Assembly: GCA_020073665.1 (NCBI GenBank)
Contig: JAIQEU010000021.1
Location: 1-50,178, forward strand
DNA from: Terriglobia bacterium
GTDB taxonomy: Bacteria; Acidobacteriota; Terriglobia; Terriglobales; Acidobacteriaceae
DNA: 50,178 bases
Direction of reading: 5' to 3'
Shown piece after piece: positions 1 to 10,092 of the stretch. Below the pieces are notes generated by a model, which saw nothing but the letters and a program-made list of their open reading frames with translations, had not been told where the DNA came from and did not search any database. How positions within the stretch are numbered: the stretch's first letter is position 1; each line of letters begins with the position of its first letter. Position numbers and translations under genes: made by a program.

Positions 1-1
1 G

Positions 2-1130
<1,129 letters not shown>

Positions 1131-1314
1131 GGGCTGCCTGCAAAGCTGAATAGGATGAAACCAAGTATGAATTGGGCGGGCATGAAGTTCACAGGAATTT
1201 GTACCACAAACCGTGGGAGTTGGAGATAGGACGGCCATCACAGGAAGCAGTGAATGAGGCGTGGGTGAGGTCGCAGGTGGCAGGTCGCCGGTACAACCGG
1301 CCGGGATTTACGTT

Positions 1315-1413
1315 GGGTCGAACTTCACTTCGAACGATGGTCACCCTTCGCGTGGTACTTCGGTGTGGCAGAAGGTCGTGAGCTGGGACTCACTGTGGGT
1401 CGAACTTCACTTC
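1315..1413. repeat. 17-nt direct repeat copying the 3' end of the TonB-like gene
   Basis: The 17-mer GGGTCGAACTTCACTTC occurs at 1315-1331 and again at 1397-1413. The second copy encodes the last residues of the TonB-C protein (EVKFDPQ, minus strand). The first, 82 bases further downstream of that gene, reads FEVKFDPT followed by a stop. It looks like the remnant of a duplicated gene end. The rest of 1131-1389 holds no convincing gene. Confidence 0.5.
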
Positions 1414-1728
1414 AATGGGTTCTTTTGTCTCGTGGGTGGAGGGTGCCCACTTCCATTTGCGGACCGCGTTTTCAGCGGCCTGCACCAGCACGGGATGTCC
1501 GCCTCGAGCCTCAAGCGACTTGACCGTACCGTTGGCTGCTACCAGCGCCTCGACCCGTACAACCCCTCGCAAGTTCATAGTTCGGGCAAGCTCGGGATAA
1601 GTGGGTACGACGCGATTCAAGACTTTGCGCTTGGCTTCGGGTTGGTCTTGCTGGGCAGAACAAGGATAGGGCACCAGGACGCCTGTACAGCAGACCGCGA
1701 GAACCGCGACTGCAAACCAACGCCGCAT
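1390..1728 (-). CDS. Periplasmic TonB C-terminal-domain protein
   Basis: A 112-residue protein with a cleavable-looking signal peptide (MRRWFAVAVLAVCC, then a hydrophobic stretch ending CSAQQ). The rest is a single TonB C-terminal domain: VVPTYPELARTMNLRGVVRVEALV, then GTVKSLEARGGHPVLVQAAENAV and RKWKWAP. This is the YPxxAr...GxVxVxxxvxxdG...sGhp.L..aA..avr.WkF pattern of the family. It lacks the inner-membrane anchor and proline-rich linker of a true TonB, so it probably is not an energy transducer by itself. Acidobacteria carry many such short secreted TonB-C proteins whose role is unknown. It stands alone, and an imperfect copy of its gene end lies just downstream. Confidence 0.8.
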   Translation of the reverse strand: MRRWFAVAVLAVCCTGVLVPYPCSAQQDQPEAKRKVLNRVVPTYPELARTMNLRGVVRVEALVAANGTVKSLEARGGHPVLVQAAENAVRKWKWAPSTHETKEPIEVKFDPQ

Positions 1729-1826
1729 GGGAAATCTCCCCTACCGCTCCGAGCTTACTGCAAGCGGAGCGGTGCGAAAGGTAACGATAGTCGTGTGTGG
1801 GGTAATACTTCAGTGTGAGAGCAGGT

Positions 1827-1943
1827 CTAGTCCGCCTTGGACTTAGCTTTGTGACTGCCATCACAGAACGGCTTCTTGCCGCAGGCGGGACGGTCTCCGT
1901 GTGCGCAGGCCGGTCGAGCTCGGCTATTCCAGGTAGGTGTCAT
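1827..1943 (-). CDS. Possible CDGSH-like mini-protein (38 aa)
   Basis: A 38-codon frame starting at an ATG inside the end of the UBP zinc-finger gene (20-base overlap). An in-frame ATG lies 6 bases further upstream. It reads PACAHGDRPACGKKPFC and then DGSHKAKSKAD, ending at TAG. PFCDGSH is the hallmark of CDGSH [2Fe-2S] (mitoNEET-type) domains. The spacing is not canonical, however: the usual C-x-C-x2-S-x3-P-x-C pattern is replaced by C-x7-C-x3-P-x-C. It may be a degenerate or eroded CDGSH domain, a short metal-binding peptide translated by coupling to the upstream gene, or chance. The cysteine- and histidine-rich composition and the overlap argue mildly for a real gene. Confidence 0.4.
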   Translation of the reverse strand: MTPTWNSRARPACAHGDRPACGKKPFCDGSHKAKSKAD

Positions 1944-2190
1944 CCACATAGCACCAGCGCCAGGACTCGCCCGGCTCAAACGACTGAATGATGGGATGCC
2001 TGGTGTGTTGAAAATGGGCGCGGGCGTGGCGATTCTTGGAAGAATCGCAGCAGCCGATATGACCGCAGCTTAGACATTCTCGGAGATGGACCCAGGTGTC
2101 GCCCATCTCCAGGCATTCCTTGCAGCCCTTGCCGCTAGGAGTGACGTCGTGGATTTCCTTAATGTGGGAGCAAGCTTGTGTTTTTGCCAT
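1924..2190 (-). CDS. UBP-type zinc-finger protein
   Basis: An 88-residue protein that is essentially one ZnF-UBP domain, the zinc finger found in ubiquitin proteases and as a stand-alone protein in many bacteria. The metal-binding pattern is clear: ACSHIKEI, GCKECLEMGDTWVHLRECLSC, GHIGCCDSSKNRHARAHF and HTRHPIIQSFEPG. The ending WRWCYVDDTYLE also matches the family. In bacteria there is no ubiquitin, and the function of these proteins is unsettled. The start ATG at 2190 follows a GAAAGG-type ribosome site. The 3' end overlaps the CDGSH-like mini-frame, suggesting coupled translation if that frame is real. Confidence 0.88.
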   Translation of the reverse strand: MAKTQACSHIKEIHDVTPSGKGCKECLEMGDTWVHLRECLSCGHIGCCDSSKNRHARAHFQHTRHPIIQSFEPGESWRWCYVDDTYLE

Positions 2191-2239
2191 ATGCCTTTCG
2201 ACGCGACGGAGTGTTCTTGAGATTCACAAATAAAAGCTT

Positions 2240-2272
2240 GACCACAGAGGACACGGAGGACACAGAGGAAGC
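2240..2272. repeat. Dispersed repeat, 'CACAGAGGACACGGAGG' class
   Basis: An intergenic purine-rich motif (ACCACAGAGGACACGGAGG followed by ACACAGAGGAA) between the aldo/keto reductase and the zinc-finger gene. Related copies lie at 3380-3412, 9044-9066 and, inside a coding region, 46718-46746. Confidence 0.65.
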
Positions 2273-2307
2273 TGGTCGGCCGCGCACTCGGTACCCGGTG
2301 CGGACGT

Positions 2308-3303
2308 TCATAGTCCAGTGCGCAAGGCACGCAGATAGGGGTCGCGGCGCCAGACATCTTGCACAGCGGCTACCTGATCTTTGGGCAGGGGCGCGCCCGC
2401 GGAGGCGGCACAGTTTTTCTCCGCCTGCTGCGGGTTGCGCGCGCCGGGGATGACGGTGGAAACCGCTGGGTTGGCCAGGATGAATTTCAGCGACCACTGG
2501 CCGAAGGCGGCGGAGTCTCCGGGTGCGATGTGTGCGAGGTCACGCAGGCGGTCGGCGCGCGGCACCAGTTCGCGCATGGTCTCCGGCGGCAAGGTGTGCG
2601 AGCGGTGATCGTTTAGCGGGAATATCGCGTCGGGTTTGAACTTGCCGGCAAGAATACCGTAGTAGAGCGGCACCCGGGCGATGATGCCGACGTTTTTCTT
2701 CTGCGCGAGGGGCAGGACGCTCTCCTCCATCTCCAGGCGGAGGGCGTTGTAGGCAAGCTGGATGACCTGGCCTTTGCCGCGTTCCAGTACGGCCATGGCT
2801 TCCTCCGGCAAAAATACCGAGACACCGTACCAGCGGATCTTTCCCTGCTGCTGCAGTAGCTCCAAGGTTTCAGGCCAATCGCCATGGCGGATGTCGTGCT
2901 CGACGGGGTTATGCAGTTGGTACACGTCGATCACATCCTTATTCAAGCGCTTCAGGCTGGCTTCGCAGGAGCGGACGATGTGCGCCCGGCTCCAATCTTT
3001 GGCGCCGACGCCGTTGCGGACCACGTTGCCGACCTTGGAGGCAACCATGGCCTTGCCCCAATCCGAAGCCAGGGCCTTGCCGAGAATCTGCTCGCTGCGG
3101 CCGTTGCCGTAGACGTCGGCGGTATCGAAGAAATTGACGCCCAGTTCGAAGGCGCGGCGCACGGCGGCAATCGCGTCACGCTCGGGTGTTTCACCCCATC
3201 CCCATTGCGTACCGGCGGCTTCACTGGTGCCTCCGATGGCCCACGCGCCGAAACTGATTTCGCTGACTTTGAGGCCGGTCTGGCCTAAGGTCCGGTATTG
3301 CAT
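2308..3303 (-). CDS. Aldo/keto reductase
   Basis: A 331-residue NADPH-dependent aldo/keto reductase, a (beta/alpha)8 barrel that reduces aldehydes or ketones. The start MQYRTLGQTGLKVSEISFG is the standard N terminus. The catalytic tetrad is visible as Asp and Tyr in NFFDTADVYGNG, Lys in VASKVGN and His in DVYQLHNP. The cofactor end matches VSTVIPGARNPQQAEKN. Length and order fit the bacterial AKR groups related to YhdN/PdxI-like enzymes, but the substrate cannot be told. It is a single gene, transcribed away from the acyl-CoA ligase, with repeat elements on both sides. Confidence 0.93.
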   Translation of the reverse strand: MQYRTLGQTGLKVSEISFGAWAIGGTSEAAGTQWGWGETPERDAIAAVRRAFELGVNFFDTADVYGNGRSEQILGKALASDWGKAMVASKVGNVVRNGVGAKDWSRAHIVRSCEASLKRLNKDVIDVYQLHNPVEHDIRHGDWPETLELLQQQGKIRWYGVSVFLPEEAMAVLERGKGQVIQLAYNALRLEMEESVLPLAQKKNVGIIARVPLYYGILAGKFKPDAIFPLNDHRSHTLPPETMRELVPRADRLRDLAHIAPGDSAAFGQWSLKFILANPAVSTVIPGARNPQQAEKNCAASAGAPLPKDQVAAVQDVWRRDPYLRALRTGL

Positions 3304-3379
3304 GAAGGCTCCTTGGGGACGGCTACCAATATAAGGATAGGCAGCAGTTTACACTGCCCCGCGCACGCCAAAACTCTCA

Positions 3380-3412
3380 ACACGGAGGACGCCGAGGTCA
3401 CAGAGGAAAGCT
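3380..3412. repeat. Dispersed repeat, 'CACGGAGGACGCCGAGG' class
   Basis: A second copy of the 2240-2272 motif (ACACGGAGGACGCCGAGG followed by TCACAGAGGAAAG), in the 156-base gap between the divergent aldo/keto reductase and acyl-CoA ligase. Any promoters for these two genes must sit in the same gap; I see no clear -35/-10 pair. Confidence 0.6.
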
Positions 3413-3459
3413 AGGTCTGTTTGTGCTAGCATCCAGCGCCGGTAGCAGAGGGAGGCGTG

Positions 3460-5085
3460 ATGGATGGGCTAATGATGAATTATCCGCTTAGCCTGGTGCA
3501 CCTGCTGGAGCGGGTGAACCAGCTTTTCGGGAAGGTGGAAGTGGTTTCCCGGCTGCCGGACCGCTCCATCCATCGTTACACCTACGCCGAGTTCTACCGG
3601 CGATCGCGGCAGTTGGCCAAAGCGCTGACGGATGCCGGGGTGCAGCGCGGTGACCGTGTGGCCACCCTCATGTGGAACAGTTACCGGCACCTGGAGGCGT
3701 ACTTCGGCATTCCAGCCTGCGGCGGGGTGGTACACACGCTCAACCTGCGGCTGCATCCGAGCGACCTGGGCTACATCGCCAAGCACGCGGGCGACCGCAT
3801 CCTGATCGTGGACGACGTTCTGCTTCCGTTATACGAACAATTTAAGGAGCAGGCGGGGTTCGAGCGGGTAGTAGTGGTGGGGCACGGCGGGCAAGGTGCG
3901 AAGACCGGATTGGATGACTATGAGGAGTTCATCGCCCGGGGCGAGGGAGACTTCGAGTATCCGAAGCTGGACGAAAACGAAGCGGCGGCCATGTGTTACA
4001 CGTCTGGCACCACGGGCAAACCCAAGGGTGTGCTGTATTCGCACCGCGCGCTGGTACTGCACTCGTTCGCTTTCGCGCTGCCTGACGCTTTCGGCGTGGC
4101 GCAGAAGGACGTGCTGATGGCACTCGCGCCCATGTTTCATGCCAACTCGCACGGCATTCCCTACGTGGCAGTGATGCTGGGAACAAAGCTGGTGTTGCCG
4201 GGCTCGCAAGTGGACGCGGAGAACCTGCTGGAATTGATGGATTCGGAGCGGGTCACGGTGACCACCGCCGTCCCCACCGTGTGGGGGATTATCCTTGAAG
4301 GCCTGGAGAAGAATCCGGGGCGGTGGAAATTGGCTCCGAACTTTCGCGGCCTGGCCGGAGGCTCAGCGCCCCCCGAAAGCCTGCTCCGCCGGCTCGATGC
4401 CCAGGGTGTGAGCTTGCTTCACCTGTGGGGCATGACAGAGACCACGCCCGCAGCCACCGTCAGCCGCCTGAAATCCTACATGCGGAAGTTGCCCATCAAA
4501 CAAAAGTACGCGGTGCGCTGCCGGCAAGGATGGCCGCTGCCCTTTGTGGAGATGCGCGCGATGGCGCCAAGGGGAGAGGCTCCCTGGGATGGCGAGACGG
4601 CGGGTGAGTTGCAAGTGCGCGGGCCCTGGGTCGCAGCCAGTTATTACAACATGCCGGAAGAAGCCCGGCGTTGGACCAAAGACGGCTGGTTCTGCACCGG
4701 AGACGTGTGCACCATCGATGCGGAAGGCTTCATGAAGATCATGGACCGCAGCAAAGACATGATCAAGTCGGGCGGTGAGTGGATCAGTTCCGTAGACCTG
4801 GAGAGCGCGCTGATGGACCATCCCGCGGTGCGCCAGGCAGCGGTGGTGGCGGTGCCGCATCCCAAGTGGGACGAACGGCCGCTGGCGGTGATCGTCCGCA
4901 AGGAAGGGGTCGTGGTTGCGGCAGACGATTTGCGCAGCTTTCTCAGCCAGAAATTCTCCAAATGGCAACTGCCGGATGCATTTGTATTTGTAGAAACCCT
5001 GCCGCACACTTCCACCGGCAAGTTGTTGAAGAGCTCGCTGCGGGAGCAGTACAAGGCGTGGAAGTGGGAGACACCTGGCTCCTGA
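3460..5085 (+). CDS. Acyl-CoA synthetase (AMP-forming, long-chain fatty acid type)
   Basis: A 541-residue member of the ANL superfamily, which activates a carboxylic acid to acyl-AMP and then to acyl-CoA. The P-loop-like motif YTSGTTGKPKG lies near residue 180, the LWGMTET motif near 325, GWFCTGDV near 410, and the hinge region DRSKDMIKSGGEWIS near 435. The catalytic lysine motif TGKLLKSSLR closes the protein. The overall sequence resembles medium/long-chain fatty-acyl-CoA ligases (FadD3/AlkK-like); substrate length is inference. I favour ATG 3460, preceded by GGGAGG. A GTG directly upstream and an ATG at 3472 are alternatives. It is a single gene with no fatty-acid oxidation neighbours. Confidence 0.93.
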   Translation: MDGLMMNYPLSLVHLLERVNQLFGKVEVVSRLPDRSIHRYTYAEFYRRSRQLAKALTDAGVQRGDRVATLMWNSYRHLEAYFGIPACGGVVHTLNLRLHPSDLGYIAKHAGDRILIVDDVLLPLYEQFKEQAGFERVVVVGHGGQGAKTGLDDYEEFIARGEGDFEYPKLDENEAAAMCYTSGTTGKPKGVLYSHRALVLHSFAFALPDAFGVAQKDVLMALAPMFHANSHGIPYVAVMLGTKLVLPGSQVDAENLLELMDSERVTVTTAVPTVWGIILEGLEKNPGRWKLAPNFRGLAGGSAPPESLLRRLDAQGVSLLHLWGMTETTPAATVSRLKSYMRKLPIKQKYAVRCRQGWPLPFVEMRAMAPRGEAPWDGETAGELQVRGPWVAASYYNMPEEARRWTKDGWFCTGDVCTIDAEGFMKIMDRSKDMIKSGGEWISSVDLESALMDHPAVRQAAVVAVPHPKWDERPLAVIVRKEGVVVAADDLRSFLSQKFSKWQLPDAFVFVETLPHTSTGKLLKSSLREQYKAWKWETPGS

Positions 5086-5265
5086 TTTCTCAGAGGCTGA
5101 AAATCGTGTGCCGCCTGGCACGAACAGACTAAGGCAGTGAAGAACTTAGCTACAGGGGGCGCGGTGGGCGTCTCCCCGCACAGGGCCAGCGATGGCCTGG
5201 TCCACGCTGCCGCTGAGACGCCCTACACCTTGGTAACTAGAGCCAAACACTCCCCATCCATCAAA

Positions 5266-5943
5266 ATGAAATGTCCAATGGATCCGGAGCACATCGCACG
5301 ACTTCGCCTGCAAGCGACTCGACTCTACGAACAGGGACGCGAACGCTGGCTTCGCATTCCGGTCAAGGCCCGCTTCATGCTGGGGTTATTTCTGTTTGCG
5401 GGGGTGCTGATGGCGCTGCACACCGCCCTGTCCGGCGCAGATTCGACTTTGCATCTTAAGGTGCAACACAGCTTTCGCAGCGCGGATCTTTCCGTATGGA
5501 TTGACGGCGACCTAGTCTACAGCGGCAAGCTCGCAGGCTCGCTCAAGAAGCGGTTCGGCCTGATACCGGATTCAGTGCAGGGCAGCCTCTCACAGATCAT
5601 GCCGGTCTCTTCGGGGACCCACCAGGTGCGGGTGCGGGTGGTGCCGGACGAAGGCGCGGCCCAGGAAGACAGCGTGACCGGAGACTTCGCTCGCAACACC
5701 GAGCGCGATCTTTCCGTTTCCGCCCGGCGCAGCGGACTCACCCTCGCCTGGCAAGCGACCAACACCACCGAATCGTCGCCCGGTTCGGGCTGGTTCGGGC
5801 GATACGCCGGTTCGTTGTTGTTGACCATTGCAGGTTCGATCATCTCTGCCCTGACTGGATTCGCCCTCCGAGAAGTGCCCGCGCACATCCGCGCGCGCCA
5901 GAACGCCGAACCAAAAGCACAGTCAACCGCGGCCGGTCAGTAG
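5266..5943 (+). CDS. Two-helix membrane protein with extracytoplasmic domain, unknown
   Basis: I do not recognise this 225-residue protein. From ATG 5266 it has a short charged N terminus and a membrane helix (FMLGLFLFAGVLMALHTAL). A beta-rich domain of about 120 residues follows (VWIDGDLVYSGKL, then SSGTHQVRVRVVPDEG), a pattern reminiscent of PEGA-like or similar extracytoplasmic domains. A second helix (YAGSLLLTIAGSIISALTGFAL) comes before a cytoplasmic tail. The frame is open back to 5137, but the extra residues look non-coding, so I take the internal ATG. It precedes the kinase-TPR gene on the same strand, and a link to signalling is only a guess. Confidence 0.75.
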   Translation: MKCPMDPEHIARLRLQATRLYEQGRERWLRIPVKARFMLGLFLFAGVLMALHTALSGADSTLHLKVQHSFRSADLSVWIDGDLVYSGKLAGSLKKRFGLIPDSVQGSLSQIMPVSSGTHQVRVRVVPDEGAAQEDSVTGDFARNTERDLSVSARRSGLTLAWQATNTTESSPGSGWFGRYAGSLLLTIAGSIISALTGFALREVPAHIRARQNAEPKAQSTAAGQ

Positions 5944-6084
5944 AGGAAGCCAAGCCCAAGAAAACTCCTGCTGCTTACCTCGTTCGGCAGGGTTTCGACA
6001 GTGTCAGGGAATACCCGCGTTCTTTGACTTCTTTGGGGACTGGTCCTACCATGGCTTTCCGAAAAGGGTGGGGGCCCTCTCCAA

Positions 6085-9027
6085 CTGCTTAATCAAACCA
6101 TCTCGCACTATCGCATCATCGAGAAGCTCGGCGGCGGCGGCATGGGTGTGGTTTTCAAGGCAGAAGACACCCGGCTGCACCGTTTTGTAGCCCTCAAGTT
6201 CCTGCCCGACGAGGTAGCCCGCGATCCCCAGGCTTTGAGCCGTTTCCAGCGTGAAGCGCAAGCGGCGTCCGCCCTGAATCATCCCGCCATTTGCACCATT
6301 TACGACATCGGTGAAGAGGGTGGCCGGGCGTACATCGTCATGGAATTCCTGGACGGGGTGACGTTGAAGCATCGCATTGCCGGTCGTCCGCTCGATCTTG
6401 AAGTGCTGTTGGCGCTGGGTATTGAGATCGCCGACGCGCTCGACGCCGCCCACGCCGAAGGCATCGTGCACCGCGACATCAAGCCCGCCAACCTTTTCGT
6501 GACCAAGCGCGGCCACGCCAAGATTCTGGACTTCGGGCTGGCCAAAGTGGCCAGCGGCCCCGATCGCCGCCCCGATGCCACCGGCGTGACCGCGGCCGCG
6601 ACGGCAGCCGTCGACCTGGAGCACCTCACCAGCCCGGGAGCAGCGCTGGGCACGATTGCATACATGTCGCCGGAGCAGGCGCGCGGCAAGGAACTCGATC
6701 ACCGCACCGATCTGTTTTCCTTCGGCGCAGTTCTCTACGAGATGGCGACGGGCACGGTCCCGTTCCGCGGCGACACCTCGGCCGTGATTTTTGAGTCCAT
6801 TCTCAGCCGGGCACCGGTGTCTCCCATACGCTTAAATCCCGACTTGCCGATGGAGTTGGAGCGCATCATCAACCGCGCCCTGGAGAAGGACCGCGACCTG
6901 CGTTACCAGCACGCTTCGGAGATGCGAGCAGAGCTGCAGCGACTAAAGCGCGACACCGATTCCGGCCGCCGGGTTCTCGCCGCCGTCGATGAACCGGTGC
7001 CGGCGAGCAGCAGCGCCAACATGGCAGTACGCCCCTCGAGCGGGTCCGTCGCTGCTGCGCCTTCGGCGCAAGTTCCTGCTCAAGCCGCTTCGACGGCAAC
7101 GCGTGCGCCGGGGAAAAGGCGCTGGCTGGTTCCCGCTGCGGTTCTCCTGATCCTGGCCCTGCTGGCCGGGGGAGCCTACTTCTTCTACCAGCACCGGGCG
7201 CAGGCGCTGACCGGGAAGGACTCCATCCTGCTGGCCGATTTCGTCAACACCACGGGGGATGCGGTCTTTGACGGAACCCTGAAGCAGGCGCTGGCGGTGC
7301 AACTGGAGCAGTCTCCCTACCTGAACCTGTTGCCGGAATCCCGCATCCACGAAGCCCTGCGCTTCATGGGCCGCTCGCCCGATGAACGGATTAGCAACGA
7401 CATCGCCCGCGAGATCTGCGTGCGCGAAGGCGTCAAGGCCATGCTGACCGGCTCGATCGCCAGTCTAGGCAGTCACTACGTAATCACGCTTTCCGCTGTG
7501 AATGCTCAAACCGGCGATGTGCTGGCCCAGGAAGAGATCGAGGCCGAGAGCAAAGAACAGGTTCTGAAGTCGCTGGACCGAGCTGCGTCCAACCTGAGGA
7601 ACAAGCTGGGCGAGTCCATCGGCTCGGTGCAGAAGTTCGCGACTCCGCTGGAGCAGGCCACGACCTCGTCGCTCGAAGCCCTGCAGGCCTTCAGCCTGGG
7701 CCAAGCCGCGCACCAGAGATTGGACGATGACAAGGCCGTTCCCTATCTCAAGCGCGCCGTCGAGCTCGATCCCAACTTCGCCATGGCGCACGCCACCCTG
7801 GGCGTGGCCTATAGCAATCTCACGCAGGGAGAGCTGGCCTCGAGTTTTATTCGAAAGGCCTTCGACTTGAAGGACCGAGCCAGCGAGCGCGAACGGCTCT
7901 ATATTTCGTCGCACTACTATGACATTGTCACGCGGGAACTAGAGAAGGCCATCGAGATCTACGAACAGTGGGTGCAAACCTACCCGCGTGACACTTCGCC
8001 TCGCGATAATCTCGCCTTGCGCTACCAGTCCATTGGGCAGCAGGAAAAGGCGCTGGCCAGTTCCAGCGAGGCCATGCGCATCGACCCCAAGGACGTGTTC
8101 GCCTACCAGAATGTCGCCGATGCCTACGAACGGCTCAATCGCTTCGATGAGGCCAGGACGGTGGCCGAGAAAGCGGCCGCGCAGAACATGGGCCGGTCGA
8201 TTTATTTCACCCTGTTCGATCTTGCCTTCATTCGCGGTGACGAAGCCACGCAGCGGCACGAACTGGAATTAGCGGCCGGGAAGCCGGACGAACCCATTTT
8301 GGTCTGGTTTCACGCCCGGGGAGAGTGCTCGCTGGGCAGGTTGCAGGCGGCTCGCGCCGCGTACGCGCAAAGCGAAACTGCTTCCCAGCACCTGGGATAC
8401 AAGGAATTTAGTGGCGTTATTCTAGCTGACCAGGCCTGGTGCGAAATGGAACTGGGCAACCTTACCGAAGCGCGCCGCAAAATATCCGATGCTCTGGCTA
8501 CATCGCAGGACCGCGACACACAGACGATTGTCATGCAAATGCTGGCCCTGACCGGAGATGCCGCGCGCAGCCAGAAAATCGCCGAAGAGCGAGTCCGCCA
8601 GGATCCCACCGATACCCTGCTCAACAAGGTGTTCGTTCCGCTCACCCAGGCCACCAGCGACCTGCAACGCAACCAGCCGGCACAGGCTGTGGCGCGACTG
8701 GAAGTGGCCGCGCCCTACGAACTCGGCTCCGGTCCCGGCGCCGCCGGCTACTCGGTGAACTATCTTCGCGGCGAAGCCTTTCTGCGCTTGAAGGACGGCA
8801 CCAAGGCAGCGGTCGAGTACCAGAGAATTCTCGACCATCGTGGCATTGACCCGCTCGATGTTTCCTACACTCTGTCCCACCTGGGTCTGGGGCGGGCTTA
8901 TGCCCTGCAGGGCAATACCGCGGCGGCGAAGGCCGCTTACCAGGACTTTTTTGCGGTGTGGAAAGACGCCGACCCCGACATCCCCGTTCTGAAGCAAGCC
9001 AAGGCCGAGTACGCGAAGCTGCAATAG
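6085..9027 (+). CDS. Ser/Thr protein kinase with membrane anchor and TPR sensor region
   Basis: About 980 residues. The kinase domain comes first: glycine-rich loop [21 protein letters not shown] with the ATP-anchoring Lys, [11 protein letters not shown] catalytic loop, DFGLA, an activation segment ending [13 protein letters not shown], and [14 protein letters not shown] linker and one membrane helix ([21 protein letters not shown]) follow. Then comes an extracytoplasmic part with a TolB-like region ([13 protein letters not shown]) and TPR repeats. This is a common acidobacterial Hanks-kinase architecture. The start is a problem: the homology [16 protein letters not shown] begins upstream of the first ATG (6142), yet no ATG, GTG or TTG occurs in frame after the stop at 6025. 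CTG 6085 is my placeholder. The gene may have lost its start or carry an indel in the G-run at 6067-6074. Confidence 0.9.
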   Translation: MLNQTISHYRIIEKLGGGGMGVVFKAEDTRLHRFVALKFLPDEVARDPQALSRFQREAQAASALNHPAICTIYDIGEEGGRAYIVMEFLDGVTLKHRIAGRPLDLEVLLALGIEIADALDAAHAEGIVHRDIKPANLFVTKRGHAKILDFGLAKVASGPDRRPDATGVTAAATAAVDLEHLTSPGAALGTIAYMSPEQARGKELDHRTDLFSFGAVLYEMATGTVPFRGDTSAVIFESILSRAPVSPIRLNPDLPMELERIINRALEKDRDLRYQHASEMRAELQRLKRDTDSGRRVLAAVDEPVPASSSANMAVRPSSGSVAAAPSAQVPAQAASTATRAPGKRRWLVPAAVLLILALLAGGAYFFYQHRAQALTGKDSILLADFVNTTGDAVFDGTLKQALAVQLEQSPYLNLLPESRIHEALRFMGRSPDERISNDIAREICVREGVKAMLTGSIASLGSHYVITLSAVNAQTGDVLAQEEIEAESKEQVLKSLDRAASNLRNKLGESIGSVQKFATPLEQATTSSLEALQAFSLGQAAHQRLDDDKAVPYLKRAVELDPNFAMAHATLGVAYSNLTQGELASSFIRKAFDLKDRASERERLYISSHYYDIVTRELEKAIEIYEQWVQTYPRDTSPRDNLALRYQSIGQQEKALASSSEAMRIDPKDVFAYQNVADAYERLNRFDEARTVAEKAAAQNMGRSIYFTLFDLAFIRGDEATQRHELELAAGKPDEPILVWFHARGECSLGRLQAARAAYAQSETASQHLGYKEFSGVILADQAWCEMELGNLTEARRKISDALATSQDRDTQTIVMQMLALTGDAARSQKIAEERVRQDPTDTLLNKVFVPLTQATSDLQRNQPAQAVARLEVAAPYELGSGPGAAGYSVNYLRGEAFLRLKDGTKAAVEYQRILDHRGIDPLDVSYTLSHLGLGRAYALQGNTAAAKAAYQDFFAVWKDADPDIPVLKQAKAEYAKLQ

Positions 9028-9043
9028 GCGGGGGAAGAATTTC

Positions 9044-9066
9044 CACCACAGAGGACGCAGAGCAAG
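9044..9066. repeat. Dispersed repeat, 'CCACAGAGGACGCAGAG' class
   Basis: A third copy of the motif seen at 2240 and 3380 (CACCACAGAGGACGCAGAG), between the convergent kinase and thioredoxin reductase genes. It is followed by a short run of GGTACT/CTCGGTACT units (about 9072-9097). Confidence 0.6.
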
Positions 9067-9095
9067 ACTGCTCGGTACTGGGTACTCGGTACTAC

Positions 9096-10028
9096 CTACT
9101 GTCCTTGCTCTTCCAGGAATTTCTCTGCTTCCAACGCGGCCATGCAGGCGGTGCCAGCGGCGGTGATGGCCTGGCGGTAGCGGCGGTCCTGCACGTCGCC
9201 GCACGCATAGACTCCGGGCACGCGGGTAAAAACATAGTTTGTGGTCTTGAGATAGCCGTCGGCGTCGGTGTCGAGCTGGCCCTGGAACATTTTGGCGTTG
9301 GGGATGTGCCCGATTCCCAGGAACATGGCGCTGGTGGGGAAGTCCCACACTTTACTCGTCTTCACGTGGCGCAATTTGAGGGCGGTTACTTCTTTCTTGG
9401 AGGCGTCGAGCACATCGTCGACGACGGTGTCGGTCAGGAACTCGATCTTGGGATTGTGCCGGGCGCGGTCCAGCATGATTTTCGAAGCGCGAAACTGATC
9501 GCGGCGATGAATAAGCGTCACCTTGTTGGCAAAGCGAGTGAGGAAAGTGGCCTCTTCCATGGCGGAGTCGCCGCCGCCGATCACCGCGATTTCCTTGCCG
9601 GAAAAAAAGAAGCCATCGCAGGTGGCGCAGGAGGAGACGCCGTGTCCGATGAGGGCCTGCTCGTTGGGCAGTCCCAGCCAGCGGGCCGAGGCGCCACTGG
9701 CGATGATGAGAGTACGGGTTAGGATCGTATCCTTGCCGACCTGCAGGAAGAACGGACGCTGGCTGAGATCGGCCTTGTCGAGGTGGCCAAGCCGGTACTC
9801 CGCCCCGAAGCGGGCCGCCTGCTTGCGCATGTTCTCGATCAGTTCGGGACCCTGGATGCCTTCCGGAAAGCCGGGAAAGTTCTCGACCAGGGTGGTGAGG
9901 GAAAGCTGGCCGCCAGGTTCATGGCCCTCCAGCACCAGCGGTTTCAGGTTGGCGCGCGCAGTGTAGAGAGCGGCGGTGTGTCCGGCGCAGCCTGAGCCCA
10001 GGATTACGACATTGCGAATGTTATCCAT
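9096..10028 (-). CDS. trxB: Thioredoxin-disulfide reductase
   Basis: A 310-residue low-molecular-weight thioredoxin reductase, which passes electrons from NADPH through FAD to thioredoxin in the cytoplasm. The FAD fold is seen in VVILGSGCAGHTAALYTARA, with the family motif GGQLSLTTLVENFPGF. The redox-active pair is C134-A-T-C137 in SSCATCDGFFF, and the NADP site is VIGGGDSAMEEATFLT. The C-terminal FAD motif is VYACGDVQDRRYRQAITAAGTG-like, here ending in GTACMAALEAEKF. It is the standard length with an unambiguous ATG. It stands alone, and its start faces the secreted unknown gene on the same strand, 64 bases upstream. Confidence 0.95.
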   Translation of the reverse strand: MDNIRNVVILGSGCAGHTAALYTARANLKPLVLEGHEPGGQLSLTTLVENFPGFPEGIQGPELIENMRKQAARFGAEYRLGHLDKADLSQRPFFLQVGKDTILTRTLIIASGASARWLGLPNEQALIGHGVSSCATCDGFFFSGKEIAVIGGGDSAMEEATFLTRFANKVTLIHRRDQFRASKIMLDRARHNPKIEFLTDTVVDDVLDASKKEVTALKLRHVKTSKVWDFPTSAMFLGIGHIPNAKMFQGQLDTDADGYLKTTNYVFTRVPGVYACGDVQDRRYRQAITAAGTACMAALEAEKFLEEQGQ

Positions 10029-10092
10029 AATTTTGTGTGCAGTTCTTTAGATGGCTAATTTCCGATTTGGTTGCGACCTGGGACGCCGGGCG

